Below, piece after piece: positions 1 to 7,575 of a DNA stretch of 64,000 bases. The DNA comes from Geodermatophilus ruber (GTDB lineage Bacteria; Actinomycetota; Actinomycetes; Mycobacteriales; Geodermatophilaceae). The translations under genes and the position numbers were made by a program. The DNA is taken from NCBI RefSeq assembly GCF_900114385.1, contig NZ_FOSW01000007.1, positions 195,948-259,947 of the forward strand, written 5' to 3'. Each line of letters begins with the position of its first letter. Position 1 is the stretch's first letter. The notes beneath the pieces were generated by a model, which saw nothing but the letters and a program-made list of their open reading frames with translations, was not told the origin of the DNA and searched no databases.

Positions 1-850
1 GCAGCCGGTCGACGGTCTGGGTCGCCGTGTCCGTCGAGGTGTCACCGGAGTCGCCCTCGACCAGCTGCACCGGCTGGCCCAGCACGCCGCCGGCGGCGTT
101 GATGTCGTTGATCGCCAGCTTGGAGGCGGCGACCTCCGGCGGGCCGAGGAAGGCCAGGTTCCCGGTCAGCGGCAGCAGCGTGCCGATCACCAGCGGCTCG
201 CCGGTCGTCCCGGCCGGGGCGTAGGCCGGCCCCTCGTCGGTGGCCGCGTTCGCCTCGTCGCCGGTGATGACGAAATCGGTCGCGTCGGCGTCCAGCCGGT
301 TGTCGTCCCCGAACTGGAGGAGGCCGATGCTCGCCTGGGCCGGCTCACCGGCATCGGTGAAGCTCAGCGGGCCGGAGATGCCGTCGTAGTCGACGTTGCC
401 GCCGTTGTTGATGATCTCCAGGCAGGCGGCGAAGTCGGTGCACTGCTCGCCGCCGAAGGTGATGCCGTTGACGTAGTCCTTGAAGACGTTGGCGTCGTTG
501 GTGCCGGCCGCCTGCGCCGCGAGCGCGATGATGATGGCCGCGTCGTAGGTCTCACCGGCGTAGTTGAAGTCCTGCAGGTTCGGGTCGACCTCCCGCAGGC
601 GGCTCATGAAGTCCTCGCCGAGGTCGGTGAGCGGCTGCGTGCCCCGCATGCCGGCCAGGGCACCGTTCTCGCTGAAGTCGTCCCCGGTGCCGTTCGCCGT
701 GTTGCCGTCGACGCCGTAGACGTTGACCAGCTTCTCGCCGTCGCCGCCCCCGTTCGCGCTGCCGCCCTCGTCGTCCCCGCCGCAGGCGGTCAGGACGAGC
801 AGAGCGGCACCCGAGACGGCGATGCTCCGGGCCAAGGTGCCAGTGCGCAT
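1..850 (-). CDS. Branched-chain amino acid type ABC substrate-binding lipoprotein, segments permuted (C-terminus beyond the window)
   Basis: The start ATG follows a GGGAG ribosome site. Residues 1-25 form a lipoprotein signal ending in the lipobox LTACGG, so the protein should be tethered outside the membrane and bind a solute for an ABC importer. The order after the signal is unusual. Residues of about 40-165 (LREVDPNLQDFNYAGETYDA, CTDFAACLEIINNGG, ISGPLSFTDAGEPAQASIG) resemble the C-terminal third of LivK-like binding proteins. They are followed near residue 210 by what is normally the N-terminus (GTLLPLTGNLAFLGPPE, DINAAGGVLGQPV). The protein is therefore either circularly permuted or carries an extra C-terminal copy at its front. 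About 283 residues are visible and the rest lies left of the window. The family is clear; the ligand is unknown. Confidence 0.85.
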   Translation of the reverse strand, partial: MRTGTLARSIAVSGAALLVLTACGGDDEGGSANGGGDGEKLVNVYGVDGNTANGTGDDFSENGALAGMRGTQPLTDLGEDFMSRLREVDPNLQDFNYAGETYDAAIIIALAAQAAGTNDANVFKDYVNGITFGGEQCTDFAACLEIINNGGNVDYDGISGPLSFTDAGEPAQASIGLLQFGDDNRLDADATDFVITGDEANAATDEGPAYAPAGTTGEPLVIGTLLPLTGNLAFLGPPEVAASKLAINDINAAGGVLGQPVQLVEGDSGDTSTDTATQTVDRL

Positions 851-1042
851 CAAGCAACTCCCACTGTCGTGTCGGTCATGCACCGGGCCGTCCCGTGCGG
901 GGGCGACCGGATCAGTGGGGGGAAGGTAGCGGCTGCCCACGGGCCCCGAACCGGGGGCGACAGGACCGTGATGACGTTGTGACCTCCCGGATGGACGGCG
1001 GACACGTGCCGGGCCGCACCCCTCCGGGAGGAGACGCGGGTC

Positions 1043-1642
1043 TCAGTCCGCCGCGGCCTCGGGTGCCGACACCGGCTCGAGGATCTGCTGGGCCAGGGCC
1101 TTCATCGAGGTGCGCTCGTTCATCGCCGTCCGCTGGATCCAGCGGAACGCCTCGGCCTCGGTCAGCCCCTGCTCGGCCATGAGCTTGCCCTTGGCCTGCT
1201 CCACGACCTTGCGGGTCTCCAGCCGCTCCTCGAGCGTGCGGACCTCACCGTCGAGGGCGGCGAGCTCGGCGAACCGGGCGCGGGCCACCTCGATCGCGGG
1301 CACCAGGTCGTTCTTGGAGAACGGCTTGACCAGGTACGCCATCGCGCCGGCGTCCCGCGCCCGCTCCACCAGCTCACGCTGGCTGAAGGCGGTGAGCACG
1401 ATGACCGGTGCGATGCGGGCCGTGGCGATCTGCTCGGCAGCGGAGAGCCCGTCCAGCACGGGCATCTGGATGTCGAGGATCACCAGATCCGGCCGCAACT
1501 CGGCGGCGCGCTCGACCGCCTGCTGCCCGTCACCGACCTCGGCGACGACCGCGTAGCCCTCCTCCTCCAGCATCTCCTTGAGGTCGAGGCGGATGAGGGC
1601 CTCGTCCTCGGCGATCAGGACCCGGATCGGCTCGCTGCTCAC
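1043..1642 (-). CDS. pdtaR: ANTAR-domain response regulator, PdtaR type
   Basis: This 199-aa protein has an N-terminal receiver domain (about residues 6-120) with acidic residues EDE near 12, phospho-acceptor Asp in LVILDIQMPV near 57, and the Thr/Lys switch residues in VLTAF and LVKPFSK. A coiled-coil linker and a C-terminal ANTAR RNA-binding domain (about 140-190, KGKLMAEQGLTEAEAFRWIQ) follow. Mycobacterial PdtaR is phosphorylated by the kinase PdtaS and acts as an RNA-binding antiterminator; the same role is inferred here. The kinase gene is not in the window. The GTG start lies 6 nt after a TAGGCT -10 box, so the mRNA is probably leaderless. Length and domain order match the family. Confidence 0.93.
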   Translation of the reverse strand: MSSEPIRVLIAEDEALIRLDLKEMLEEEGYAVVAEVGDGQQAVERAAELRPDLVILDIQMPVLDGLSAAEQIATARIAPVIVLTAFSQRELVERARDAGAMAYLVKPFSKNDLVPAIEVARARFAELAALDGEVRTLEERLETRKVVEQAKGKLMAEQGLTEAEAFRWIQRTAMNERTSMKALAQQILEPVSAPEAAAD

Positions 1643-1648
1643 GGGCGG

Positions 1649-1654
1649 AGCCTA
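1649..1654 (-). promoter_or_regulatory. -10 box of pdtaR, leaderless promoter
   Basis: TAGGCT on the minus strand ends 6 nt before the GTG start, the spacing expected when transcription begins at the start codon. No clear -35 box is visible. Confidence 0.5.
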
Positions 1655-1720
1655 GCGATGCGGGGCGGGTAACGCCGTCGGGCTAGGCTGCTCGGGCAGC
1701 CGGAGCCCCGGTTCCGGCGC

Positions 1721-1794
1721 GCCCCCGTACCCCAATCGGCAGAGGGAGCGGATTCAAAACCCGCGCAGTGTGCGTTCGAGTCGCACCGGGGGCA
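1721..1794 (+). tRNA. tRNA with anticodon CAA (Leu by anticodon), short variable loop
   Basis: A full cloverleaf can be drawn: acceptor GCCCCCG pairing with CGGGGGC; a 3-bp D stem; a D loop containing GG; anticodon stem GCGGA/CCCGC with one A-C mismatch; loop TTCAAAA giving CAA at 1755-1757; a 5-nt variable loop GCAGT; T stem GTGCG/CGCAC with loop TTCGAGT; and discriminator A. CCA is not encoded. By anticodon it decodes UUG as leucine, but leucine tRNAs normally have a long variable arm, which is missing here although the 3-bp D stem is class II-like. The amino acid identity is therefore less certain than the tRNA call. Confidence 0.8.
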
Positions 1795-1796
1795 CC
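1746..1796 (+). repeat. Direct repeat copy 1: 3' half of the tRNA
   Basis: This stretch, from the anticodon stem to just past the acceptor end, recurs almost exactly at 1819-1868. The copies differ at about three positions: one G missing before the anticodon loop, A to C beside the anticodon, and C to G at the foot of the acceptor stem. Confidence 0.9.
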
Positions 1797-1818
1797 CAGG
1801 CACCACCACGACACGGTT

Positions 1819-1868
1819 GAGCGATTCACAACCCGCGCAGTGTGCGTTCGAGTCGCAGCGGGGGCACC
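1819..1868 (+). repeat. Direct repeat copy 2: tRNA 3'-half remnant
   Basis: This is a second copy of the anticodon-arm to acceptor part of the tRNA, 22 bp after copy 1. It has no 5' half and cannot fold into a tRNA. Duplicated tRNA 3' ends are typical of integrase attachment sites, but no integrase or element separates the copies, so it is either an excision scar or a simple partial duplication. It ends 24 bp before the -10 box of the decarboxylase gene. Confidence 0.85.
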
Positions 1869-1891
1869 GCCCCCGGGCGCCGGCCGCCCCA

Positions 1892-1897
1892 TACGGT
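1892..1897 (+). promoter_or_regulatory. -10 box of the PLP decarboxylase, leaderless promoter
   Basis: TACGGT lies 6 nt before the GTG start at 1904. This supports that start over upstream in-frame codons, which would fall inside the tRNA-derived repeat. Confidence 0.5.
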
Positions 1898-1903
1898 GGG
1901 GCC

Positions 1904-3580
1904 GTGAGCGAGCCGATCCCGACACCCCCGCACATGACGCCCGAGCAGTTCCGGCAGCACGGTCACGAGGTCGTCGACTGGATCGCCGACTACTGGACCC
2001 GGGTCGGCTCCCTCCCGGTGCGCTCCCCCGTCGCCCCGGGCGACGTGCGCGAGGCGCTCCCGCCGTCGGCCCCCGAGCAGGGCGAACCGTTCTCAGCCGT
2101 CCTCGCCGATCTCGATCGCGTCGTCGTGCCCGGGCTCACGCACTGGCAGCATCCCGGCTTCTTCGGCTACTTCCCCGCCAACACCTCGGGCCCCTCGGTT
2201 CTCGGCGACCTCGTCTCGGCCGGCCTCGGCGTGCAGGGCATGTCGTGGGTGACGAGTCCCGCGGCCACCGAGCTCGAGCAGCACGTCATGGACTGGTTCG
2301 CCGAGCTGCTCGGCCTGCCGGAGTCGTTCCGCTCCACCGGGACCGGCGGCGGCGTCGTCCAGGACACCAGCTCGGCCGCGAACCTGGTGGCGCTGCTCGC
2401 GGCACTGCACCGGGCCAGCAGCGGGGCGACCGTGCGGAACGGGGTGAGCCCGGAGGAGTACACGGTCTACGTCTCCAGCGAGACGCACTCCTCCATGGAG
2501 AAGGCCGTCCGCATCGCGGGCCTGGGCAGCGACGCCGTGCGGCTGGTCGAGGTCGACGCGGACCTGGCGATGCGCCCGGCCGCCCTCGCCGCGCGGCTGG
2601 AGCGGGACACCGCCCGGGGCTTTCGCCCCGTGCTCGTCTGCGCCACGGTCGGGACGACGTCCACCACGGCGATCGACCCGCTGGCCGAACTCGGCCCGAT
2701 CTGCCAGAAGTACGGCGTCTGGCTGCACGTGGACGCCGCCTACGCCGGGGTGAGCGCCGTGGCGCCCGAGCTGCGCCCGCTGCAGGCCGGCGTCGAGTGG
2801 GCCGACAGCTACACCACCGACGCCCACAAGTGGCTGCTCACCGGCTTCGACGCCACCTTGTTCTGGGTCGCCGACCGGGCCGCGCTCACCGGCGCGCTGG
2901 CGATCCTGCCGGAGTACCTGCGCAACGCCGCCACCGACGCGGGCAGCGTCGTGGACTACCGCGACTGGCAGATCGAGCTCGGTCGCCGCTTCCGGGCGCT
3001 GAAGCTGTGGTTCGTGCTGCGCTGGTACGGCGCGGAGGGGCTGCGGGCGCACATCCGCTCCGGGGTGGCGATGGCCCAGGAGCTGGCCGGTTGGGTCGAC
3101 GCCGACGACCGGTTCGACGTGGTCGTGCCGCACCCGCTGTCCCTGGTGTGCCTGCGGCCGCGGTGGGCCGCCGACGTGGACGCCGACGTGGCCACGATGA
3201 CCCTGATGGAGCGGCTCAACGACGGCGGCGAGGTGTTCCTGACCCACACCACCGTCCGGGGGCAGGTGGTGCTGCGGGTGGCCGTCGGTGCGCCCACGAC
3301 GACCCGGGCGCACGTCGAGCGGGTCTGGGCGCTGCTGTGCGAGGGGCACGACTGGCTGGCCGCCGACTTCGCCGAGTCCGCCGCCGAGCGGGCCCGGCTC
3401 GACGCCGAGCGCCGAGCGGCCCTCGCGGCACCGGCGGAGGCGCCGGCGACGCAGGACGAGACGGCCACGCAGGCCGCGGCGCAGGAGGACCTGCCGGCCG
3501 GCCCCGCCGACGTGCCGCCGGGCACGGACTCGGAGCCCGTCCCGGACGAGGCCGACGCCGCCTCGCGCTCCGGGAGCTGA
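1904..3580 (+). CDS. Group II pyridoxal-phosphate decarboxylase (aromatic-L-amino-acid decarboxylase-like)
   Basis: This 558-aa cytosolic enzyme belongs to the DOPA/tryptophan decarboxylase fold. Family hallmarks are the substrate-loop motif THWQHPGFFGYFP near residue 80, the cofactor Asp in HVDAAYAG, and the PLP-binding Lys in TDAHKWLLTGFD near residue 310. It should release CO2 from an aromatic amino acid; the exact substrate cannot be read. Ordinary homologues end near residue 480. This one has an extra Ala/Glu/Pro-rich tail of about 70 residues that looks disordered. The open frame continues upstream into the tRNA repeat, but the GTG at 1904 sits at leaderless distance from a -10 box and begins a typical N-terminus (MSEPIPTPPHMTPEQFRQHG). 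Confidence 0.9.
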   Translation: MSEPIPTPPHMTPEQFRQHGHEVVDWIADYWTRVGSLPVRSPVAPGDVREALPPSAPEQGEPFSAVLADLDRVVVPGLTHWQHPGFFGYFPANTSGPSVLGDLVSAGLGVQGMSWVTSPAATELEQHVMDWFAELLGLPESFRSTGTGGGVVQDTSSAANLVALLAALHRASSGATVRNGVSPEEYTVYVSSETHSSMEKAVRIAGLGSDAVRLVEVDADLAMRPAALAARLERDTARGFRPVLVCATVGTTSTTAIDPLAELGPICQKYGVWLHVDAAYAGVSAVAPELRPLQAGVEWADSYTTDAHKWLLTGFDATLFWVADRAALTGALAILPEYLRNAATDAGSVVDYRDWQIELGRRFRALKLWFVLRWYGAEGLRAHIRSGVAMAQELAGWVDADDRFDVVVPHPLSLVCLRPRWAADVDADVATMTLMERLNDGGEVFLTHTTVRGQVVLRVAVGAPTTTRAHVERVWALLCEGHDWLAADFAESAAERARLDAERRAALAAPAEAPATQDETATQAAAQEDLPAGPADVPPGTDSEPVPDEADAASRSGS

Positions 3581-3593
3581 ACGCGGGGGCTGC

Positions 3594-4487
3594 TCAGCGC
3601 CCGCCGGCGCGGAGCAGCCCCTCCTGGGCGACGGTGGCGACGTGGGTGCCGTCGGCCGACCAGATCCGGCCGAAGCACAGCGCCAGGCCCCGCGAGGCGG
3701 CCGGGCTGTCGGTCTCGTAGAGGAACCAGTCGTCGGCCCGCACCGGGGCGTGGAACCACACCGCGTGGTCGAGGCTGGCCCCCTCGTGCTCGCCCCAGCC
3801 GCCGACCCGGGCCAGCCCGGCGCCCAGCAGCGTGAGGTCACTGACGAAGGCCAGCGCCGCGCTGTGCACGGCGGGGTCGTCGGGCAGCCGCCCGGCCACC
3901 CGCATCCACACCCGCGTGGAGGTGTCCGGCGGCTGCTTGAGCCGGCGCTCGAACGGGTCCTCCAGCAGCCGTTGCTCGACCGCCCGGCTGATCTCCAGGC
4001 TCGACGAATCGCTCGCGTCGTGCCGGGCGGCGACCTCGGCCAGCGAGGGCAGCTCCGCGGGTGCCGGCACGTCGGGCATCGGAACCGCGTGCTCCACGAC
4101 CGCCTGCTCGCCGGCGTGGAAGTCGGCGGTCAGCGCGAAGATGGCCACCTCCTCGCCCCTGCGGTGCTGCCACGCCACGACCCGGCGGGTGGAGAACGAG
4201 CGCCCGTCCCGGATCCGATCGACGGCGTAGCGGATCTCCTCCTGCGGGTCACCGGGCCGCAGGAAATAGGCGTGCAGCGAGTGCCCGAACCGCTCACCGG
4301 GGACGGTCCGGCCAGCGGCCATGAGCGCCTGCCCGGCGACCTGCCCGCCGAAGATGCGCTGCAACCGGGTGGTGGGCGTCTGCCCCACGAAGACGTCCCG
4401 CTCGCGCTCCTCGAGGTCGAGCACGCCCATCAGCGCCGCGGCCTGCGAGGTCTCGGCGGGCTCGAGCGGCCCCGCGGTCCCGCTCAC
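3594..4487 (-). CDS. tesB: Acyl-CoA thioesterase II
   Basis: This 297-aa double-hotdog enzyme hydrolyses acyl-CoA to free fatty acid and CoA. The first hotdog contains RIFGGQVAGQALMAAGRTV and SLHAYFLRPGD; the second has LDHAVWFHAPVRADDWFLYE, the usual TesB signature region, followed by SRGLALCFGRIWSADGTHVA. Length is normal for TesB (about 285-300). Its GTG start overlaps the stop of pyk by GTGA, so it is translated as the second gene of a pyk-tesB operon, a pairing also known in mycobacteria. It converges on the decarboxylase gene 13 bp away. Confidence 0.95.
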   Translation of the reverse strand: MSGTAGPLEPAETSQAAALMGVLDLEERERDVFVGQTPTTRLQRIFGGQVAGQALMAAGRTVPGERFGHSLHAYFLRPGDPQEEIRYAVDRIRDGRSFSTRRVVAWQHRRGEEVAIFALTADFHAGEQAVVEHAVPMPDVPAPAELPSLAEVAARHDASDSSSLEISRAVEQRLLEDPFERRLKQPPDTSTRVWMRVAGRLPDDPAVHSAALAFVSDLTLLGAGLARVGGWGEHEGASLDHAVWFHAPVRADDWFLYETDSPAASRGLALCFGRIWSADGTHVATVAQEGLLRAGGR

Positions 4488-5899
4488 GAGTCGGTACCGA
4501 CCTCGTGCACCCGGATGAGGTTGGTGGACCCGACGGTGTTGGGCGGGCTGCCGGCGACCACGACCACCCGGTCGCCCTCCTTGAGCCGGCCGATGGCCAG
4601 CAACGAGAAGTCCACCTGCTGCACCATGTCGTCGGTGTGCTGCACCTCGGGCACCAGGAAGGTCTCCACGCCCCAGGACAGCGCCAGCTGGCTGCGCACG
4701 CGGGCGTCGACGGTGAAGGCCAGCAGCGGCTGGCGGGGGTGCAGCGCGGCCAGCCGGCGGGCGGTGTCCCCGGTCTGGGTGAAGGTGGCCAGCGCCCGGA
4801 CGTCGAGGGACTCCCCGATGTCGCGCGCCGCACGGACGATCGCCCCCGAGCGGGACCGCGACCGGCGGACCAGCTCCGGGGCCCGCACCGAGTCGCTCTC
4901 GACCGCGTCGATGATCCGCTCCATCGTCCGCACCGCGGCGATCGGGTAGCGGCCCACCGAGGTCTCCCCCGACAGCATGACGGCATCCGCCCCGTCGAGG
5001 ACGGCGTTGGCGACGTCGGAGGCCTCGGCGCGGGTCGGCCGCGACGAGCTGATCATCGATTCGAGCATCTGGGTGGCGACGATGACCGGCTTGTTCCGCT
5101 CCCGGGCGGCCTGCACGGCCCGCTTCTGGACCAGCGGCACCTGCTCCAGCGGCAGCTCCACGCCCAGGTCGCCGCGGGCGACCATGATCCCGTCGAAGGC
5201 CTCGACGATCGCCTCGAGGTTCTCCACCGCCTCGGGCTTCTCCAGCTTGGCGATGACCGGGACGTGCACGTCCTCCTGGCGCATGATGTCGCGCACCAGC
5301 TCGACGTCGCGCGGCGAACGGACGAAGGAGAGCGCGACGAAGTCGACCGAGAGGTGCAGGGCGAAGCGCAGGTCCTCCGCGTCCTTCTCCGACAGCGCCG
5401 GCACGCTCACCGCGACCCCCGGCAGCGACAGGCCCTTGTTGTTGGAGACCTCACCGCCCTCGACCACGAGGCACTGCACGTCCGGGCCGTCGACGCCGAC
5501 CACCGACAGGGCCAGCTTGCCGTCGTCCACCAGCAGCCGGTCCCCGACCTTGACGTCGGCCGACAGGCCCTTGTAGGTGGTGGAGACCCGCTCGGCGGTG
5601 CCCGGGACGTCCTCGACGGTGATGCAGACCCGGCTGCCGGTCTCCCAGTGCGCCCGCCCCTCGGCGAACGTGCCCAGCCGGATCTTGGGGCCCTGCAGGT
5701 CGGCCAGGACGGCCACGGCGTGCCCGGTGTGGTCCGAGGCCTCCCGCACCAGCCGGTAGGCCTTCTCGTGGTCGGCGTGCGAGCCGTGGCTGAAGTTCAG
5801 CCGGGCCACATCCATCCCGGACTCGACGAGGGCGGTGACCTGCTCGAGGGAGCTGGTCGCCGGACCGAGCGTGCAGACGATCTTGGCGCGGCGGGACAT
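4484..5899 (-). CDS. pyk: Pyruvate kinase
   Basis: This 471-aa enzyme converts phosphoenolpyruvate and ADP to pyruvate and ATP in the last step of glycolysis. Recognisable parts are MSRRAKIVCTLGPATSS at the start, the substrate loop LNFSHGSHADHE, the catalytic Lys region VIAKLEKPEAVENL, and the metal site VARGDLGVELP, followed by the regulatory C-terminal domain. The open frame extends 21 codons further upstream, but this ATG lies 7 nt after a TAGCGT -10 box and matches the conserved N-terminus. The stop overlaps the tesB start. Confidence 0.97.
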   Translation of the reverse strand: MSRRAKIVCTLGPATSSLEQVTALVESGMDVARLNFSHGSHADHEKAYRLVREASDHTGHAVAVLADLQGPKIRLGTFAEGRAHWETGSRVCITVEDVPGTAERVSTTYKGLSADVKVGDRLLVDDGKLALSVVGVDGPDVQCLVVEGGEVSNNKGLSLPGVAVSVPALSEKDAEDLRFALHLSVDFVALSFVRSPRDVELVRDIMRQEDVHVPVIAKLEKPEAVENLEAIVEAFDGIMVARGDLGVELPLEQVPLVQKRAVQAARERNKPVIVATQMLESMISSSRPTRAEASDVANAVLDGADAVMLSGETSVGRYPIAAVRTMERIIDAVESDSVRAPELVRRSRSRSGAIVRAARDIGESLDVRALATFTQTGDTARRLAALHPRQPLLAFTVDARVRSQLALSWGVETFLVPEVQHTDDMVQQVDFSLLAIGRLKEGDRVVVVAGSPPNTVGSTNLIRVHEVGTDS

Positions 5900-5906
5900 G
5901 CCCTGA

Positions 5907-5912
5907 ACGCTA
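5907..5912 (-). promoter_or_regulatory. -10 box of pyk, leaderless promoter
   Basis: TAGCGT on the minus strand is 7 nt upstream of the ATG, the leaderless spacing seen at several genes in this window. Confidence 0.5.
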
Positions 5913-5970
5913 GTGGGAGGACCCTGGCGGCGCCGGGAGGGTGGGGTGTGACGATCGCCCACCGACCAGC

Positions 5971-6005
5971 AGGGCCGGGCCCCGCCTGTGGCAGGACCCG
6001 GCCCC
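5971..6005 (-). terminator. Terminator-like hairpin after gltD
   Basis: GGGCCGGG (from 5972) pairs with CCCGGCCC (to 6004), with a smaller CCTG/CAGG stem inside the loop. It lies 18 bp beyond the gltD stop and upstream of the pyk promoter. There is no T tract, as is common for high-GC actinobacterial terminators. Confidence 0.5.
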
Positions 6006-6022
6006 GGCCGGTCAGGGTGCGC

Positions 6023-7525
6023 TCAGCGCAGCGCGACCGCCGTCGGCGTCACCGGCCGCGGCAGCATCGACTCCCCGGTGAGCCACGCGTCGACGGCACC
6101 GGCCGCCGCCCGGCCCTCGGCGATCGCCCACACGATCAGCGACTGCCCACGGCCCATGTCACCGGCGACGAAGACGCCGGGCACGGTGGACATGAACTCG
6201 CCGTCGCGGGCCACGTTGCCGCGGCCGTCGATCTCCACGCCCAGGGTGTCGAGCAGGCCCTCGCGCTGCGCGCCGGTGAAGCCCATGGCGAGGAACACCA
6301 GGTCGGCCGGGAGCTCCCGCTCGGTCCCCTCGACCTTCTGGAACCGCCCGTCGACCCGCTCCACCTCGTGGATGAGCAGGGCGCGCACGTTGCCCTGGGC
6401 GGGGCCCTCCTCATGACCCAGGAAGCGCTCGGTGTTGACGCTGTAGAGCCGCTCGCCGCCCTCCTCGTGCGCGCTGGAGACCCGCATGATCATCGGGTAC
6501 GTGGGCCAGGGGTTGCTGTTCTGGTCCCGCCGGTCCGGCGGCGGCGGCATGATCTCCAGCTGGGTCACCGACAGCGCGCCCTGCCGGTGCGCGGTGCCCA
6601 GGCAGTCGGCGCCGGTGTCGCCGCCGCCGATGATCACGACGTGCTTGCCGTGCGCGTTGATCGGCGGCTCGTCCAGCTCGCCGAGGGCCTGCCGGTTGCC
6701 GAAGGGCAGGTACTCCATCGCCAGGTGGATGCCCCGGAACTCCCGGCCCGGAGCGGGCAGGTCACGGCCGATGGTGGCGCCGCCGGCCAGGACGACGGCG
6801 TCGTACTGGGCCCGCAGCTGCTCGGCCGACAGGTCGTCGGCACCGCTGCCACCGACCTCGACGCCGGTGACGAACCGGGTGCCCTCGGCCCGCATCTGGT
6901 CCAGCCGCCGGTCGAGGACGGCCTTCTCCATCTTGAACTCGGGGATGCCGTAGCGCATCAGCCCGCCGACCCGGTCGGCCCGCTCGTAGACGGTCACCTC
7001 GTGCCCGGCCCGGGTGAGCTGCTGGGCGGCAGCCAGCCCGGCGGGGCCGGAACCGATGACGGCAACCTTCTTGCCGGTGCTCTCCTGCGCCGGCACGGGG
7101 CGCACCAGATCACGCTGGAACGCCTGGTCGATGATCTCCCACTCGATCTGCTTGATCGTGACCGGCGACTCCTGGAGGTTCAGGACGCAGGAGCCCTCGC
7201 ACGGCGCCGGGCACAGCTTCCCGGTGAACTCCGGGAAGTTGTTGGTGGCGTGCAGCCGCTCGATGGCCTCGGTCCAGTCGTCCCGGCGGGCGAGGTCGTT
7301 CCACTCCGGGATCAGGTTCCCCAGCGGGCACCCGTGGTGGCAGAACGGGATGCCGCAGTCCATGCAGCGGGCGGCCTGCTGGCGCACCGCGGCCACCGGG
7401 AAGACGGCGTCCTCGCCGTTCTGGCGGGCGAGGTACACGTCCTTCCAGTCCAGGATCCGGACGTCGACCGGGCGGCGCGGTGGCAGCGCCCGGTCGTGCT
7501 TGAGGAAGCCGGTGGAGTCAGCCAC
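6023..7525 (-). CDS. gltD: Glutamate synthase (NADPH) small subunit
   Basis: This 500-aa subunit takes electrons from NADPH and passes them through iron-sulfur clusters to GltB. The N-terminal region carries two Cys-rich cluster motifs, CMDCGIPFCHHGCPLGN and CPAPCEGSCVLN. Two Rossmann folds follow: the FAD site VIGSGPAGLAAAQQL (about residue 150) and the NADPH site VVIIGGGDTGADCLG (about residue 290). The C-terminus has the family's FVAGDMGRGQSLIVWAI. The GTG start is preceded by AAGGAG and sits 50 nt downstream of gltB, so the two form a gltBD operon. The frame is open upstream but no better start is visible. Confidence 0.97.
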   Translation of the reverse strand: MADSTGFLKHDRALPPRRPVDVRILDWKDVYLARQNGEDAVFPVAAVRQQAARCMDCGIPFCHHGCPLGNLIPEWNDLARRDDWTEAIERLHATNNFPEFTGKLCPAPCEGSCVLNLQESPVTIKQIEWEIIDQAFQRDLVRPVPAQESTGKKVAVIGSGPAGLAAAQQLTRAGHEVTVYERADRVGGLMRYGIPEFKMEKAVLDRRLDQMRAEGTRFVTGVEVGGSGADDLSAEQLRAQYDAVVLAGGATIGRDLPAPGREFRGIHLAMEYLPFGNRQALGELDEPPINAHGKHVVIIGGGDTGADCLGTAHRQGALSVTQLEIMPPPPDRRDQNSNPWPTYPMIMRVSSAHEEGGERLYSVNTERFLGHEEGPAQGNVRALLIHEVERVDGRFQKVEGTERELPADLVFLAMGFTGAQREGLLDTLGVEIDGRGNVARDGEFMSTVPGVFVAGDMGRGQSLIVWAIAEGRAAAGAVDAWLTGESMLPRPVTPTAVALR

Positions 7526-7575
7526 GGCGGGTCTCCTTCGGGCCGAGGGGTCCAAGGGGCAGGGAGCGGCGCGGG

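Noticed and set aside
1746..1868. Possible CRISPR-like repeat pair
   Set aside because: Only two copies, and both are parts of a tRNA. No array, spacer set or cas genes.
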